A stretch of 64,000 nt of DNA from Paenibacillus peoriae KCTC 3763 (GCF_000236805.1 NZ_AGFX01000012.1:434001-498000), one strand, 5' to 3'; shown: positions 1 to 9,686, counted from the first letter of the stretch. The notes: generated by a model not told the origin, from the sequence alone. Made by a program: numbers and translations.

Positions 1-1429
1 CCGGCTGAATTTCATAACGCGTTACGGCAGGTCCACGGACAACCTCCAGCACCTTTGCCCGCACACCAAAGCTTTCCAACGTTGCCTCCAGCTTGCGTGC
101 CGTTTGCATGTAATCCTTTTGCCCCATACCATTGGCCGCGTTTTGCGGTTTGGCAAGCAAACGAAACGACGGAAGCTTATACGGTTTAGGAGGCGGTGGA
201 GCAGGCATGGCTGCATCGGCACCTTCAGTCTCGGCACCTGTTAATCCGGTTGCAGTCGTCTGAGCTTGTCCTTCAATACCTTCCGTTGTGCTATGAGCCG
301 CCGATGCATTATCCATATCTGTGTTTACCGCAGCATCCATGAAGTTATCATCCAGCGGCTCATCATAGACAGAATCCGAATGCTCCGCCTCTGCCAAAGA
401 CTCCTCAGCTTCTGATCTTCTTTCCTCATGCTTCACCTGTTCAAAGAAATCCCGAATAATCGGCGACCTTTTCACCGGAGTTGAAGCTTCCTCCTCAGCG
501 TGCTCGGCCACATCAGACAGTTCTTCCCCCTGGTCTCCGTTTCTCCACTGGGGTTGTGCGGCCTCAGCATCATATGAAAGCTCATGATCTTCCTCATCCG
601 TAGGGCCGGAATGCTCTTCCTTGTCCGCTTTATCAGATTTTTTGAGGCCAAACAACTGAAAGAAGATCGGCTGCTTGCGTGCCGGAGGCTGCATTTCTTC
701 AAAGTCATCATCCATATCCTCCTCATAAGCAGGAATAGGCTCGGACTTGACTTTTCTATTGCCTCTGTCAGATGCCGAAAGTGGAGTCGCTTTACCAATC
801 CACTTTTTTCGCACGCTTCCCCCTGCTGTCAGTAGTTTGGTCCGTACAATCCGTACCAAATCCACATAAGACAGCTGGGTTAACAGCATGAAGCAAATAA
901 TAAACATGACAATCATAATCAGCTTGGCTCCTGTAATCCCGAACAGCCACAACAGAACGGTAAGCTGCAATGCGCCAACGTACCCGCCGCTAATATCCTT
1001 GTTCAACATGGAGGTATGACCTACCTTGTCAGGCGACAGCAACTGCTCACGCATATCTATATGTATTTGGCTCATCACTCCGCCCGGTTGAAGCCCGTTA
1101 ATCGGCCCCAAACGCTGCTCCATCGATGAAATAGAACTCATAAGTGTAAAGGCGAATACCAGTAACAGCAATCCCGTTTTACGTGAGTTCCACTGGTTCG
1201 GCCATTTACGATGAATCATCACCATCAGACCGTAATAAATGCCAATCAGAGGGATTGCAAAATAGAATTTTCCCAGTACAAGCCCGAACATCTTGGATAG
1301 CGACCGGCCAACCGCCGCTTCACCCGATAGCGCAATGACCGCCAATGTAATCAGCACAATGCCGTAAATTTCAAATTTTAGAACTCCGCCAAACACAGCC
1401 TTCTTTTTCTTTTTTCTTCTTCTGGACAT
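1..1429 (-). CDS. spoIIIE: DNA translocase FtsK/SpoIIIE, N-terminal part (3' end outside window)
   Basis: This is the membrane and linker part of an FtsK/SpoIIIE translocase, which pumps chromosomal DNA through the division or sporulation septum. About 476 codons lie in the window. After a basic start (MSRRRKKKKK) there are four hydrophobic segments at roughly residues 18-36, 50-70, 80-100 and 130-165. An acidic, proline-rich linker follows at about 190-430. The last residues, around VVRGPAVTRYEIQP, match the start of the conserved alpha domain. The ATPase motor and gamma domains lie beyond position 1. The ATG at 1429 follows a G-rich ribosome-binding site. It is preceded by tepA and ylzJ as in B. 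subtilis, so it is probably spoIIIE itself, although a second FtsK paralogue cannot be excluded. The frame stays open to the window edge. Confidence 0.95.
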   Translation of the reverse strand, partial: MSRRRKKKKKAVFGGVLKFEIYGIVLITLAVIALSGEAAVGRSLSKMFGLVLGKFYFAIPLIGIYYGLMVMIHRKWPNQWNSRKTGLLLLVFAFTLMSSISSMEQRLGPINGLQPGGVMSQIHIDMREQLLSPDKVGHTSMLNKDISGGYVGALQLTVLLWLFGITGAKLIMIVMFIICFMLLTQLSYVDLVRIVRTKLLTAGGSVRKKWIGKATPLSASDRGNRKVKSEPIPAYEEDMDDDFEEMQPPARKQPIFFQLFGLKKSDKADKEEHSGPTDEEDHELSYDAEAAQPQWRNGDQGEELSDVAEHAEEEASTPVKRSPIIRDFFEQVKHEERRSEAEESLAEAEHSDSVYDEPLDDNFMDAAVNTDMDNASAAHSTTEGIEGQAQTTATGLTGAETEGADAAMPAPPPPKPYKLPSFRLLAKPQNAANGMGQKDYMQTARKLEATLESFGVRAKVLEVVRGPAVTRYEIQP

Positions 1430-1453
1430 ACAAGGTCACCCCCCCAGAAGAAT

Positions 1454-1462
1454 ATTATACCA
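1454..1462 (-). promoter_or_regulatory. Extended -10 promoter element for spoIIIE/ftsK
   Basis: On the minus strand the sequence reads TGGTATAAT, a perfect -10 hexamer with the TGn extension, about 25 bases before the start codon. The -35 position is poor, as expected for an extended -10 promoter. It lies in the spacer after ylzJ, so spoIIIE can probably be transcribed on its own. Confidence 0.5.
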
Positions 1463-1536
1463 CGTCACCGGGTATCCGCACATATGTTCTTTTTCAACAA
1501 TAAACGACCTATTTTCGTGTTATTCGACACCACCTT

Positions 1537-1749
1537 CTACGACCACTCGATGACTTGCCCTGGCTCATAACGCGGATTCAGGTAGGCTTCGAGCGGGCAG
1601 TCCAACAATCGTACAATGATTCCCCGACGACTTTCGAGCTGCTGCACCTGCATAAGCAAACCGTCCACCCGAACCTCTGCAAACCCCTCTGGCTCCTTCC
1701 ACATGCCTTCCCACACCATTTCCATTGGCATTACCGTATATAAGGTCAT
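1537..1749 (-). CDS. ylzJ: YlzJ-like family protein
   Basis: This is a 70-residue acidic protein (starting [15 protein letters not shown]) of the YlzJ-like family, found between tepA and spoIIIE in Bacillus and its relatives. It has no signal peptide or membrane segment, and its function is not known. Its ATG overlaps the tepA stop codon as ATGA, so the two are probably translationally coupled. The identification rests on length, sequence character and position. Confidence 0.85.
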   Translation of the reverse strand: MTLYTVMPMEMVWEGMWKEPEGFAEVRVDGLLMQVQQLESRRGIIVRLLDCPLEAYLNPRYEPGQVIEWS

Positions 1750-2594
1750 TGGGGCAGCTCCCCGCTATGTTCACCTGAAGTTGCCCCTGAGGGACTACCA
1801 GTAGGATTGGGTGAAAAAGGAGCAAACGGAGCCTGCTGCTGATTCCCTACCATCCCGTTTTGCTGGCGGCGTGTTTCAATGATGGTGTTCAACTGTTTTA
1901 GCGCCTCTCCGATGCCACCAACCGCATCCATCAATCCATATTTTACTGCATCGGCTCCACCCACTGCTGTACCAATATCGCGGTTTAATTCACCCGTTTT
2001 GAACATCAGTTCCTTGAATTTCTCTTCAGTGATCCGAGAATGGGAAACAACAAAACGCACGACGCGTTCCTGCATTTTCTCCATATATTCAAACGTTTGC
2101 GGGACTCCGATGACCAGACCGCTCATACGAATGGGGTGAATGGTCATTGTCGCACTCTCAGCAATATAGGAATAAGTGGATGATACAGCAATAGGGACAC
2201 CGATGCTATGCCCTCCGCCAATGACGATAGTCACTGTTGGCTTACTCATTGAAGCGATCATTTCAGCAATAGCCAGCCCAGCTTCTACATCACCACCAAC
2301 TGTATTCAGCAATATCATTAATCCTTCGATCCGTGGGTTTTGCTCTGCCGCTACCAGTTGGGGAATGATGTGCTCATACTTGGTCGTTTTGTTTTGAGGC
2401 GGTAAAATGAGATGTCCTTCAATTTGGCCGATAATTGTCATGCAGAAAATATTGGATTCGCTTCCGGGCATGGAGGTTTGTCCCAACTGCTGCAATGCCT
2501 CCATAGCAGGTAAAGCGGGTCTTTGTCCAACTTCTGGTTGATCCGGTGCTTCTGTTCCCTCGTTGTCAGATGTTAGGCTGCTGTATTGTTCCAT
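1746..2594 (-). CDS. tepA: TepA, ClpP-like protease family protein
   Basis: This 282-residue protein belongs to the ClpP/crotonase fold and is named TepA (translocation-enhancing protein) in B. subtilis. The core at about residues 50-235 includes the stretch [17 protein letters not shown], where the ClpP nucleophile serine sits, and the histidine segment [13 protein letters not shown] disordered N-terminal tail (about 40 residues) and a Gly/Pro/Ser-rich C-terminal tail flank the core. There is no signal peptide, so it is expected to act at the inner face of the membrane or in the cytoplasm. An AAAGGAAG ribosome-binding site precedes the ATG. Its substrate cannot be read from the sequence. Confidence 0.93.
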   Translation of the reverse strand: MEQYSSLTSDNEGTEAPDQPEVGQRPALPAMEALQQLGQTSMPGSESNIFCMTIIGQIEGHLILPPQNKTTKYEHIIPQLVAAEQNPRIEGLMILLNTVGGDVEAGLAIAEMIASMSKPTVTIVIGGGHSIGVPIAVSSTYSYIAESATMTIHPIRMSGLVIGVPQTFEYMEKMQERVVRFVVSHSRITEEKFKELMFKTGELNRDIGTAVGGADAVKYGLMDAVGGIGEALKQLNTIIETRRQQNGMVGNQQQAPFAPFSPNPTGSPSGATSGEHSGELPQ

Positions 2595-2670
2595 ATAGGT
2601 GATCTTCCTTTCGCTTTACGCATCTATGTGACCCGTATTCACCCTCTAGTATGGGATGGGAATGGAATAT

Positions 2671-2699
2671 TTTATACCCGCCTCCATGCCTTACCTCAG
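2671..2699 (-). promoter_or_regulatory. Possible sigma-A-type promoter for tepA-ylzJ
   Basis: The minus strand has CTGAGG, a 17-base spacer, then TATAAA, just downstream of the rnjB terminator and about 75 bases before tepA. The -10 is good and the -35 is weak. A forespore sigma factor could be used instead; I did not find a clear match for one. Confidence 0.3.
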
Positions 2700-2702
2700 C
2701 CA

Positions 2703-2768
2703 AAAAAGTCAAAAAAGCCTCTCCACCCGCGGAAACCGTCCAATATTTCCTGCGGGAGAGAGGCGACT
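2703..2768 (-). terminator. Rho-independent terminator after rnjB
   Basis: A long hairpin pairs 2746-2764 with 2717-2735 (GCCTCTC arm plus a CCCGC/GCGGG and GGAAA/TTTCC extension, with a small internal loop and a bulge). It is followed on the minus strand by TTTTTTGACTTTTTT. It lies about 55 bases after the rnjB stop codon and separates rnjB from tepA. Confidence 0.9.
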
Positions 2769-2822
2769 GTGTGCCTGTGACTTAAGTTTTTAATTCAGGT
2801 TTTTTAACAAATTCCAATTGAC

Positions 2823-4502
2823 TCACACTTCCATTATAATTGGCAGGATCATCGGTCTGCGACGAGTTTGCTCGTACAAGAAGCGACCCAGTGCATCCTT
2901 GACATTTGTCTTGAGGGAAGCCCATTCATTTACATTTTCACTCATGAGCTTATGCAATGTACTTGAGACAATACGATTGGCCTCATCCAGCAAGCCTTCC
3001 GATTCGCGGACATATACGAAACCGCGGGAAATGATATCCGGTCCCGATTTGATCGTGCCATCTTGCTTGCTCAGCGTTACAACAACGACCAGAATACCGT
3101 CCTGTGACAGCAACTTGCGGTCACGCAATACGATATTTCCTACATCCCCTACACCCAGTCCGTCGATTAGCACGTTACCTGCTGTAACTTTACCAGCTCT
3201 GCGTGCTCCGCCGTTCTGAATTTCAATGACTTCACCGATGTCTGTGATGAAGATGTTTTCAGGCTCTACACCTACTCCTTCAGCAAGCAGAGCATGACGG
3301 CGTTGCATTCTAAACTCACCGTGAATTGGCAAGAAGAATTTGGGTTTCATAAGGTTCAACATCAGCTTGAGTTCTTCCTGGCTTCCGTGTCCAGAAACGT
3401 GAATCCCCGGATTAGCTGCGCTGTAGTATACATTGGCACCCAAACGGAACAATTCGTCAATCGTGCGACCAACATATTTCTCATTACCAGGTACCGGAGT
3501 AGCTGCGATAATGACCGAATCTCCCGGAAGAATATCCACTTTACGATGTGTGGAACGAGCCATTCTTGTCAAAGCGGACATTGGCTCGCCCTGACTGCCT
3601 GTGCAGAGAATAACTACGCGATCTGCTGACATTTTGCCAACTTCTTCAGGCTCGATCAGCATTCCGTCTGGAATTTCCAAATAGCCCAGATCAGAAGCAA
3701 TTCCTACGACATTCACCATGCTGCGACCGATAACCGTTACTTTGCGCCCTGTCGCTTCCGCAGCATTGATAACCTGCTGAATGCGGTGTACGTTGGAAGC
3801 AAAAGTTGCTACAACCACACGCTGTCTCGACTTACGGAAAATATCTTCCAGCACGATGCCGACGCTCTTTTCTGAAGGCGTAAAGCCCGGTTTTTCCGCA
3901 TTGGTGCTGTCTGACAAAAGAGCCAGTACGCCACGTGCGCCGATTTCAGCCATACGCTGTAAATCCGCATATTGTCCGTTAACCGGAGTATGGTCAAACT
4001 TGAAGTCGCCAGTATGAACAACAGCACCTTCAGGAGTATCAATGCAGACACCTACAGAATCCGGAATACTATGGTTTGTTTTGAAGAATGTTACCTTCAG
4101 CGAGGAACCCAGCTTGATTTCGGAATCAGCATTGATTAAAATCCGTTTGGTTTCGCCAAGCAGATTCGCTTCCTTCAGCTTGTTCTCCACCAATCCCAGC
4201 GTCAATTTGGTACCATATACAGGTACATTCAAATGTTTCAGCACGTAAGGCAAACCACCGATATGGTCCTCGTGACCATGAGTCAGCACTATGCCTCTTA
4301 CCTTGTCGCGGTTCTCTGTAAGGTAGGAAATATCAGGAATAACGATATCAATGCCGAGCATGTCCTCTTCCGGGAATTTCAAGCCGGAGTCCACCACGAC
4401 AATGTCATTGCCGTATTGAACGACATACATATTTTTCCCGATTTCACCGACGCCGCCCAAAGCGAAAATCATCAATTTATCGTTGTTTGTTTTTTTAGAC
4501 AA
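2823..4502 (-). CDS. rnjB: Ribonuclease J
   Basis: RNase J is a metallo-beta-lactamase/beta-CASP enzyme with endonuclease and 5'-3' exonuclease activity in mRNA decay and rRNA processing. The 559 residues carry the zinc motif THGHEDH near residue 75, a second metal region HTGDFKFDHTP near 165, the beta-CASP segment at about 200-370 (STNAEKPGFTPSE) and the HVSGHGSQEEL and PIHGEFR metal motifs before the C-terminal domain. The start is a TTG at 4502 behind AGGAGG. The position between dapA and tepA matches B. subtilis rnjB. From sequence alone it could also be the only or main RNase J in this genome. Confidence 0.93.
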   Translation of the reverse strand: MSKKTNNDKLMIFALGGVGEIGKNMYVVQYGNDIVVVDSGLKFPEEDMLGIDIVIPDISYLTENRDKVRGIVLTHGHEDHIGGLPYVLKHLNVPVYGTKLTLGLVENKLKEANLLGETKRILINADSEIKLGSSLKVTFFKTNHSIPDSVGVCIDTPEGAVVHTGDFKFDHTPVNGQYADLQRMAEIGARGVLALLSDSTNAEKPGFTPSEKSVGIVLEDIFRKSRQRVVVATFASNVHRIQQVINAAEATGRKVTVIGRSMVNVVGIASDLGYLEIPDGMLIEPEEVGKMSADRVVILCTGSQGEPMSALTRMARSTHRKVDILPGDSVIIAATPVPGNEKYVGRTIDELFRLGANVYYSAANPGIHVSGHGSQEELKLMLNLMKPKFFLPIHGEFRMQRRHALLAEGVGVEPENIFITDIGEVIEIQNGGARRAGKVTAGNVLIDGLGVGDVGNIVLRDRKLLSQDGILVVVVTLSKQDGTIKSGPDIISRGFVYVRESEGLLDEANRIVSSTLHKLMSENVNEWASLKTNVKDALGRFLYEQTRRRPMILPIIMEV

Positions 4503-4593
4503 ATGAATCTAAACCTCCTATGGTAGTTGGACGTCGTACCTTGATTTGTTTATTTAATTTTCAAAAAAATACCGCACCCAGTCACTTGACCCC

Positions 4594-4623
4594 ATTATAC
4601 ATGATTAAAATACGAAAAAACAA
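4594..4623 (-). promoter_or_regulatory. Promoter for rnjB
   Basis: The minus strand has TTGTTT (4623-4618), an 18-base spacer and a perfect TATAAT (4599-4594). The predicted transcript has a leader of about 85 bases before the TTG start. The 347-base space between dapA and rnjB holds this promoter and the dapA terminator, and otherwise nothing I recognise. Confidence 0.6.
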
Positions 4624-4712
4624 GTCATCCAGTCCGTTACGCTAGGTTTCCCATTGCCGCCTAAAACCATGAGTCCAGTCCATTTATCCAGATGGATGGT
4701 TAAAAGCACGAC

Positions 4713-4741
4713 AAAAAGGACGTTCCATAAGAACGCCCTTC
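4713..4741 (-). terminator. Rho-independent terminator after dapA
   Basis: A 10-bp stem pairs AAGGGCGTTC with GAACGTCCTT around a 5-base loop and is followed by TTTTTGTC on the minus strand. It ends the asd-dapG-dapA transcript about 110 bases after the dapA stop. Confidence 0.88.
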
Positions 4742-4849
4742 ATGCCGAAGAATCTTGTCAGGCAATAAACCCTTTCGGTTTTGCTGGTAACGATTTCCCC
4801 TAACAATATACTCTTAACTATGTGTCAACTTTCACTGCGAAATCTTCAA

Positions 4850-5731
4850 TTACCGATTAAATAACTTCTTGATAAACTCCGCTTCCTCCTCGGTTGGAGG
4901 AATAAGCGGCAACCGAACCGAACCGACCTTAACATTCCGCAATTCCAATGCGTACTTTACAGCGACCGGATTAGGCAGAGGATGAGGACAGTCAAACAAG
5001 CCTTTGAAAACCGGGAACAACTGCTGATGCAATTTCGCTGCCTCCTGCGCATGTCCTTCAACAAGTGCATTGATCATCTGCTTCATTTCTGCGCCTACCA
5101 CATGGCTGGCTACGCTGATAATACCATATGCGCCCACAGCCATAGCAGGCAATCCAGACGCGTCATCCCCTGAATAAACTACAAAGCCTTCTGGAGCTGC
5201 CGCTGCAATTTGTGTAACCTGCCCGAGTGATGCACATTCTTTGGTTCCCACAATGTTCGGGATTTGTGCGAGCCGCAACGTCGTTTCAGCTGTCAGACTC
5301 GCTGCGGTACGGCTTGGAACATTATACAATATAACTGGGAGGGAAGTAGAGTTCGCAATGCTTTCAAAATGCTGATACATCCCTTCCTGATTCGGTTTAT
5401 TATAATAAGGCACTACCAGTAGCACACCGTCTGCTCCTGCCTGCTCCGCAGCACGGGTCAGGTGAATGGAATGACGTGTATTATTGCTTCCGGTTCCGGC
5501 AATGACTTTACATCGTCCGGCTGCTTTTTCTACAACAAATGAAAATAGCTTGATTTTTTCCTCATCACTCAGAGTAGGGGACTCGCCTGTTGTCCCTGAT
5601 ACGACAAGTGACTCTGAATGTTGTTCTTCTATTAAATAATCAATCAACGAGGACAATGCAGCCCAGGCAATCTCTCCTTGCTGATCAAAAGGTGTCACCA
5701 TTGCGGTAATCAGTCTGCCGAAGTTCACCAT
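4850..5731 (-). CDS. dapA: 4-hydroxy-tetrahydrodipicolinate synthase
   Basis: DapA condenses pyruvate with aspartate semialdehyde, the first step committed to lysine, peptidoglycan diaminopimelate and, in sporulating cells, dipicolinate. The 293-residue TIM barrel has the signature VVSGTTGESPTLSDEEK near 44-60, the tyrosine segment ILYNVPSRT near 135 and the Schiff-base lysine in GTKECAS near 162. The ATG follows GGAGG. It is the last gene of asd-dapG-dapA, and dpaAB just upstream uses a product of this pathway. Confidence 0.97.
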   Translation of the reverse strand: MVNFGRLITAMVTPFDQQGEIAWAALSSLIDYLIEEQHSESLVVSGTTGESPTLSDEEKIKLFSFVVEKAAGRCKVIAGTGSNNTRHSIHLTRAAEQAGADGVLLVVPYYNKPNQEGMYQHFESIANSTSLPVILYNVPSRTAASLTAETTLRLAQIPNIVGTKECASLGQVTQIAAAAPEGFVVYSGDDASGLPAMAVGAYGIISVASHVVGAEMKQMINALVEGHAQEAAKLHQQLFPVFKGLFDCPHPLPNPVAVKYALELRNVKVGSVRLPLIPPTEEEAEFIKKLFNR

Positions 5732-5769
5732 GCTGCCTCCTTTTTTTGCAAGTCCGAGCGGACATGCGC

Positions 5770-6990
5770 TTACTGATGGAGTTCGAATTTATTATGCAAT
5801 GCGCGTACAGCCTGCACCATATCATCTTTTTTTACAAGTACCCAGATGGTCGTGTTGGAATCTGCCGATTGAAGAATCTGTACATCTGATTCTGCCAATG
5901 CCTCTACAATTGTCGCCATAATGCCCGGTACCCCGTTGATACCGCCTCCTATGACTGAAACTTTAGCACACCCGGCCAAAATCTTAGTCTCTAAGCCCAA
6001 ATTGTTCAACACTTCAACCGCTTTGCTTCCATCATGATCGGACACAGTATAAACTGCCCCGGATGGAGTGACATTAATAAAATCAACGCTGATTCCGTGC
6101 TCAGCCATAGATTTGAATACTTGCAGCTGCAAATGCTCCAAACCCGGCTTTAATTCTACGGTAATTTGAGTGACGTTGCCGACATACGCAATACCGGTCA
6201 CGAAGCGGTCTACGATGTCTGCCTCTACGTCCTTAAAGCCTTCTGGGTGTGTAACCAGCGTACCTTCTCCTTCAGAGAAGGTAGAGCGAACACGAACCGG
6301 AATATTCGCCTGCATAGCGATTTCAACAGCACGTGGATGGATAACCTTTGCTCCCTGATGAGCCATATTACAAATTTCAGTATAGCTAACATGCGAAAGC
6401 GGCTTGGCATTTTCTACAATGCGCGGATCTGCGGTCAATATGCCGTTCACATCCGTATAAATGTCAACCATATCCGCATGTAGAGCAGCACCCAGCGCAG
6501 TGGCTGATGTATCACTGCCGCCCCGGCCCAGTGTAGTCATATCACCGTTTGCCGTCTGTCCCTGAAAACCTGTCACAATAACGACCCGGCCCTGATTTAG
6601 CTCTTCCGCAATACGATCCGGCTTTATATCCAAAATACGAGCATTGCCGTATTGATCATCCGTAATAAAGCCTGCCTGTGCGCCAGTTAGCACCGTAGCA
6701 GGAATACCTTCCTTCTCCATCAGGCTGCATAATGTAGTGGCAGAAATGATTTCGCCACAGCACAGCAGTAAATCCCGTTCGCGCTTCGGAAGACTGTCGC
6801 CGTTAGACGCCGCCCAATCGAGCAGCGTGTCCGTCGCATAAGGCTCTCCTTTCCTCCCCATGGCTGACACAACAACAACCAGTTGAACATTTTGTTCCAG
6901 CTCTCGCTTCACATGTCCCAGCACCAGTTGACGCGCTTCAGGTGTGGACAGCGAAGTTCCCCCAAATTTTTGCACTAAAATACCCATCAT
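5770..6990 (-). CDS. dapG: Aspartate kinase (DapG type)
   Basis: Aspartokinase phosphorylates aspartate at the start of the lysine, threonine and methionine pathways. The 406-residue protein opens with the kinase motif VQKFGGTSLSTPE, has the aspartate-binding stretch LGRGGSDTSATALGAAL near 168-184, and ends in two ACT domains at about 265-406, which would bind an allosteric amino acid. Two ATG codons are adjacent at 6990 and 6987 behind GGGGGAA; I use the first. In B. subtilis the dapG isozyme at this locus responds to diaminopimelate. The same response is inferred here from position only. Confidence 0.95.
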   Translation of the reverse strand: MMGILVQKFGGTSLSTPEARQLVLGHVKRELEQNVQLVVVVSAMGRKGEPYATDTLLDWAASNGDSLPKRERDLLLCCGEIISATTLCSLMEKEGIPATVLTGAQAGFITDDQYGNARILDIKPDRIAEELNQGRVVIVTGFQGQTANGDMTTLGRGGSDTSATALGAALHADMVDIYTDVNGILTADPRIVENAKPLSHVSYTEICNMAHQGAKVIHPRAVEIAMQANIPVRVRSTFSEGEGTLVTHPEGFKDVEADIVDRFVTGIAYVGNVTQITVELKPGLEHLQLQVFKSMAEHGISVDFINVTPSGAVYTVSDHDGSKAVEVLNNLGLETKILAGCAKVSVIGGGINGVPGIMATIVEALAESDVQILQSADSNTTIWVLVKKDDMVQAVRALHNKFELHQ

Positions 6991-7023
6991 TCTTCCCCCA
7001 TCTTACTCCCTGCTTTGGGAACG

Positions 7024-8061
7024 TTACTCCGCATTTGCAGCAATAATTTCCGCGATTTGTACCGCGTTCCATGCCGCTCCCTTGAGCAGATTGTCGGATA
7101 CAACCCACAAATTTAATCCACGGCTATTGCCCAAATCACGGCGTACACGTCCTACGAATACATCCGGTTTTCCTGCGGCTTGGGATGCCAGCGGATAGAG
7201 CTGGGCAGCAGGATCGTCCACCAGCGTTACCCCTGGTGCCGAAGCAAGCAGACTGCGGATTTCCTCTAAATCATAATCTTCTTTAAGCTCTACATAGACA
7301 GATTCTGAGTGACCGTATACGACAGGAATCCGTACACATGTTGCCGTTACTTCTACGGATTCGTCACCCAGTATTTTTTTCGTTTCACGTACCATTTTCA
7401 TTTCTTCCAGCGTATAACCGTTGTCCTGGAATTTATCGATTTGCGGGATAGCATTGAAAGCAATCTGATGCTTTACTGGCAATGAGCCCACCGGCAACAG
7501 ATCGGGCTGAACTTCTTCACCGTTAAGGATCGCTGCACTTTGACGATTTAACTCATCAATGGCACGACTTCCAGCTCCGGACACTGCCTGATATGTGGAT
7601 ACAATAATACGAGAAATGCCATACTTATCATATAATGGTTTCAAAGCAGCTACCATCTGGATGGTGGAGCAGTTCGGGTTGGCAATGATACCCTGATGCT
7701 CGGCAATTTTGTCACTGTTCACCTCAGGAACTACAAGAGGAGCTGTCGGTTCCATTCGGAATGCGTTCGTGTTGTCAATGCAAACTGCACCATGACGAAC
7801 AGCATGTGGTGCCAGTTCCTTACTTACGTCTCCGCCTGCACTAAACAAGGCAATGTCGATTCCTTCAAAGCTGTCGGGGGTAGCGATCTCTACTGGAATT
7901 TGCTGACCTTTAAAGCTAATTAACGTACCGGCAGAACGAGGCGACGAAAGAAATTTAACTTTGTCCACAGGAAAATCTCTTTTTTCCAGCAGATTTACGA
8001 TTTGTTCTCCTACAGCGCCTGTCGCTCCAACGACAGCTACATTAAACTTTCTATTGCTCAT
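7024..8061 (-). CDS. asd: Aspartate-semialdehyde dehydrogenase
   Basis: Asd reduces aspartyl phosphate to aspartate semialdehyde with NADPH. The 345-residue protein begins with the nucleotide-binding loop VVGATGAVGEQ and has the catalytic cysteine in NPNCSTIQM near 130. The later residues RIIVSTYQAVSGAG and the substrate-binding RIPVVYGHSESV are also present. The start at 8061 follows AAGGGGAGAT. A longer upstream extension in the same frame lacks a ribosome-binding site and is not part of the family fold. It stands between dpaB and dapG. Confidence 0.97.
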   Translation of the reverse strand: MSNRKFNVAVVGATGAVGEQIVNLLEKRDFPVDKVKFLSSPRSAGTLISFKGQQIPVEIATPDSFEGIDIALFSAGGDVSKELAPHAVRHGAVCIDNTNAFRMEPTAPLVVPEVNSDKIAEHQGIIANPNCSTIQMVAALKPLYDKYGISRIIVSTYQAVSGAGSRAIDELNRQSAAILNGEEVQPDLLPVGSLPVKHQIAFNAIPQIDKFQDNGYTLEEMKMVRETKKILGDESVEVTATCVRIPVVYGHSESVYVELKEDYDLEEIRSLLASAPGVTLVDDPAAQLYPLASQAAGKPDVFVGRVRRDLGNSRGLNLWVVSDNLLKGAAWNAVQIAEIIAANAE

Positions 8062-8196
8062 CTGGCTTATCTCCCCTTCTCGACTAAAAAAACCATTTTT
8101 TATTCTGAAAGCATCCACCGCCAACAAGAAATTAGACCCGATGTAAGATCGAATCATCTTCTAGGCGAGGGATGCTCAGCAGTTAACTATAGTACT

Positions 8197-8790
8197 TCAT
8201 AGGGTCTTGCGTTCCACAATCATCGGCTGAAGCTGTTTGCCTTGCATTGCTTCGTAAGCTGCCTCCGGAATCAACTCCATGTTAGCCACAAGCGAGTTTG
8301 GCTTTTTAAGTGGATTGTCCTGTCCAAACGGCACGAAAAAGATGTTTTTAGCTACTAGTAACTTGGCGATATTGGCAGCATTCAGACCCAATCCATCATT
8401 AGTAGATATGGCCAAAAGAAGTGGACGACCATTGCGTAATTGCGCCTTGGCAGCCATTAAAACCGGACTGTCTGTCATCGCATTCGCCAACTTGCTCATC
8501 GAATTCCCCGTCAAAGGTGCAATTACCAGCACATCGAGCATTTGGGAGGGCCCCAGTGGTTCAGCCTCCACAATTGTAGAAATGATATCATTCCCTGTTA
8601 TATCTTTCAACTGTTTTTGCCAACTTTGCGAACTACCAAAGCGAGTATCCGTTGTTAGTACCGTATTGGATATAATGGGAATGACCTTAGCACCCTCATC
8701 AACAAAGCGCTGTATAACAGGCATTACCTCTTCAAATGTGCAATGTGAGCCTGTAATGGCATAACCTACTGTTTTCCCTTGCCAACTCAT
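8197..8790 (-). CDS. dpaB: Dipicolinate synthase subunit B
   Basis: DpaB is the flavoprotein-type subunit of dipicolinate synthase, which makes the calcium-chelated spore core component in the mother cell. The 197 residues have a flavodoxin-like fold of the UbiX/Dfp class, with an early GYAITGSHCTFEEV loop and LVIAPLTGNSMSKLANAMTD. The ATG overlaps the dpaA stop as ATGA, as expected for a two-subunit enzyme made from one message. It is expected only in spore formers. Confidence 0.96.
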   Translation of the reverse strand: MSWQGKTVGYAITGSHCTFEEVMPVIQRFVDEGAKVIPIISNTVLTTDTRFGSSQSWQKQLKDITGNDIISTIVEAEPLGPSQMLDVLVIAPLTGNSMSKLANAMTDSPVLMAAKAQLRNGRPLLLAISTNDGLGLNAANIAKLLVAKNIFFVPFGQDNPLKKPNSLVANMELIPEAAYEAMQGKQLQPMIVERKTL

Positions 8791-9686
8791 TGTGCATCCC
8801 CCCGCTCAGGATTATCTTCCATTAACAACTGCACCAGTGTATTCGCTATAATGGTACCAGCAGTTTTGGGAGCAACAATACCGGGAAGGCCGGGGGCAAG
8901 CACAGCCGTGATTCCACGTTTTTCCGCATAACGGAAGTCACATCCGCCCGGAGCGGAGGCAAGATCAATAATTACGGTGCTCAGTGGCAATTTAGACAGG
9001 ATTTGCGCTGTGATTATCATAGAGGGTATCGTATTAAAAATCAAGTCAACTCCCTGTGTCTCACTCGCTAGATCCCTTGTCATAAAAGGGCTCCATCCCA
9101 TTCCTACCGCTCTCGCCGCTTCCTCTGCCCGCCGTACTCCAACCTTCACCTTGGCTCCCAAACCCTGCAGTACCCTTGCCATGGTAAATCCAGTCCGTCC
9201 CATGCCCAGAACCATGCAATCGGCACCATGAATCGTAAAATCCGTATGCTGAATGGCCATCATCAATGCGCCTTCGGCCGTAGGTATGGAGTTGTATATG
9301 GCTACATCATCTCTATCCAGCAGCTCCACTAGCTTCAAATCGTGCCTGTTACAAATATCTTTTAAGTATGTTCTCGCCATTCCTGTGTACACAACGCAAT
9401 GCGGTGGAAGAGCAGCAGCATGCTCATTCAAAAATTGGAGCTTTTGCGCTCCAAAAAGTGCATTCACGTTCCCTTCCTCATCGCATCCCACAACCGGCAG
9501 AATCAGCGCGTCTGACGATTCCAGCAGCTTGACAGACAAGGGCTCTAGTGATACTCCTTTGAGTGGTGCTTCAAGCTTATCAAAGCCAACCACGCTGACG
9601 GTAGCATCCATGTCCACACATTTGCGGATGACTTCAAGCTGCCTCGCATCGCCCCCCAAAGCAAGGATGCGTATTCCTGTTAGCAT
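8787..9686 (-). CDS. dpaA: Dipicolinate synthase subunit A
   Basis: DpaA is the NAD(P)-binding dehydrogenase-like subunit of dipicolinate synthase (SpoVFA). The 299-residue protein starts MLTGIRILALGGDARQ and carries a second Rossmann loop, MVLGMGRTGFTMARVL, near 155-170. It is close in length to the B. subtilis protein. The ATG at 9686 follows AAAGGAGTGATC; an in-frame extension upstream has no site of its own. A sigma-K-type promoter lies about 35 bases upstream, which fits late mother-cell expression. Confidence 0.96.
   Translation of the reverse strand: MLTGIRILALGGDARQLEVIRKCVDMDATVSVVGFDKLEAPLKGVSLEPLSVKLLESSDALILPVVGCDEEGNVNALFGAQKLQFLNEHAAALPPHCVVYTGMARTYLKDICNRHDLKLVELLDRDDVAIYNSIPTAEGALMMAIQHTDFTIHGADCMVLGMGRTGFTMARVLQGLGAKVKVGVRRAEEAARAVGMGWSPFMTRDLASETQGVDLIFNTIPSMIITAQILSKLPLSTVIIDLASAPGGCDFRYAEKRGITAVLAPGLPGIVAPKTAGTIIANTLVQLLMEDNPERGDAQ

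Noticed and set aside
6991-7023. Lysine riboswitch in front of the aspartokinase gene
   Set aside because: Only 33 bases separate asd from dapG. The 135-base space before asd shows no lysine riboswitch core that I can recognise.
8062-8196. Separate promoter for asd (TTGTTG, 17 bases, AATAAA on the minus strand)
   Set aside because: Both hexamers are weak and the match is within chance for an AT-rich spacer, so I did not list it.
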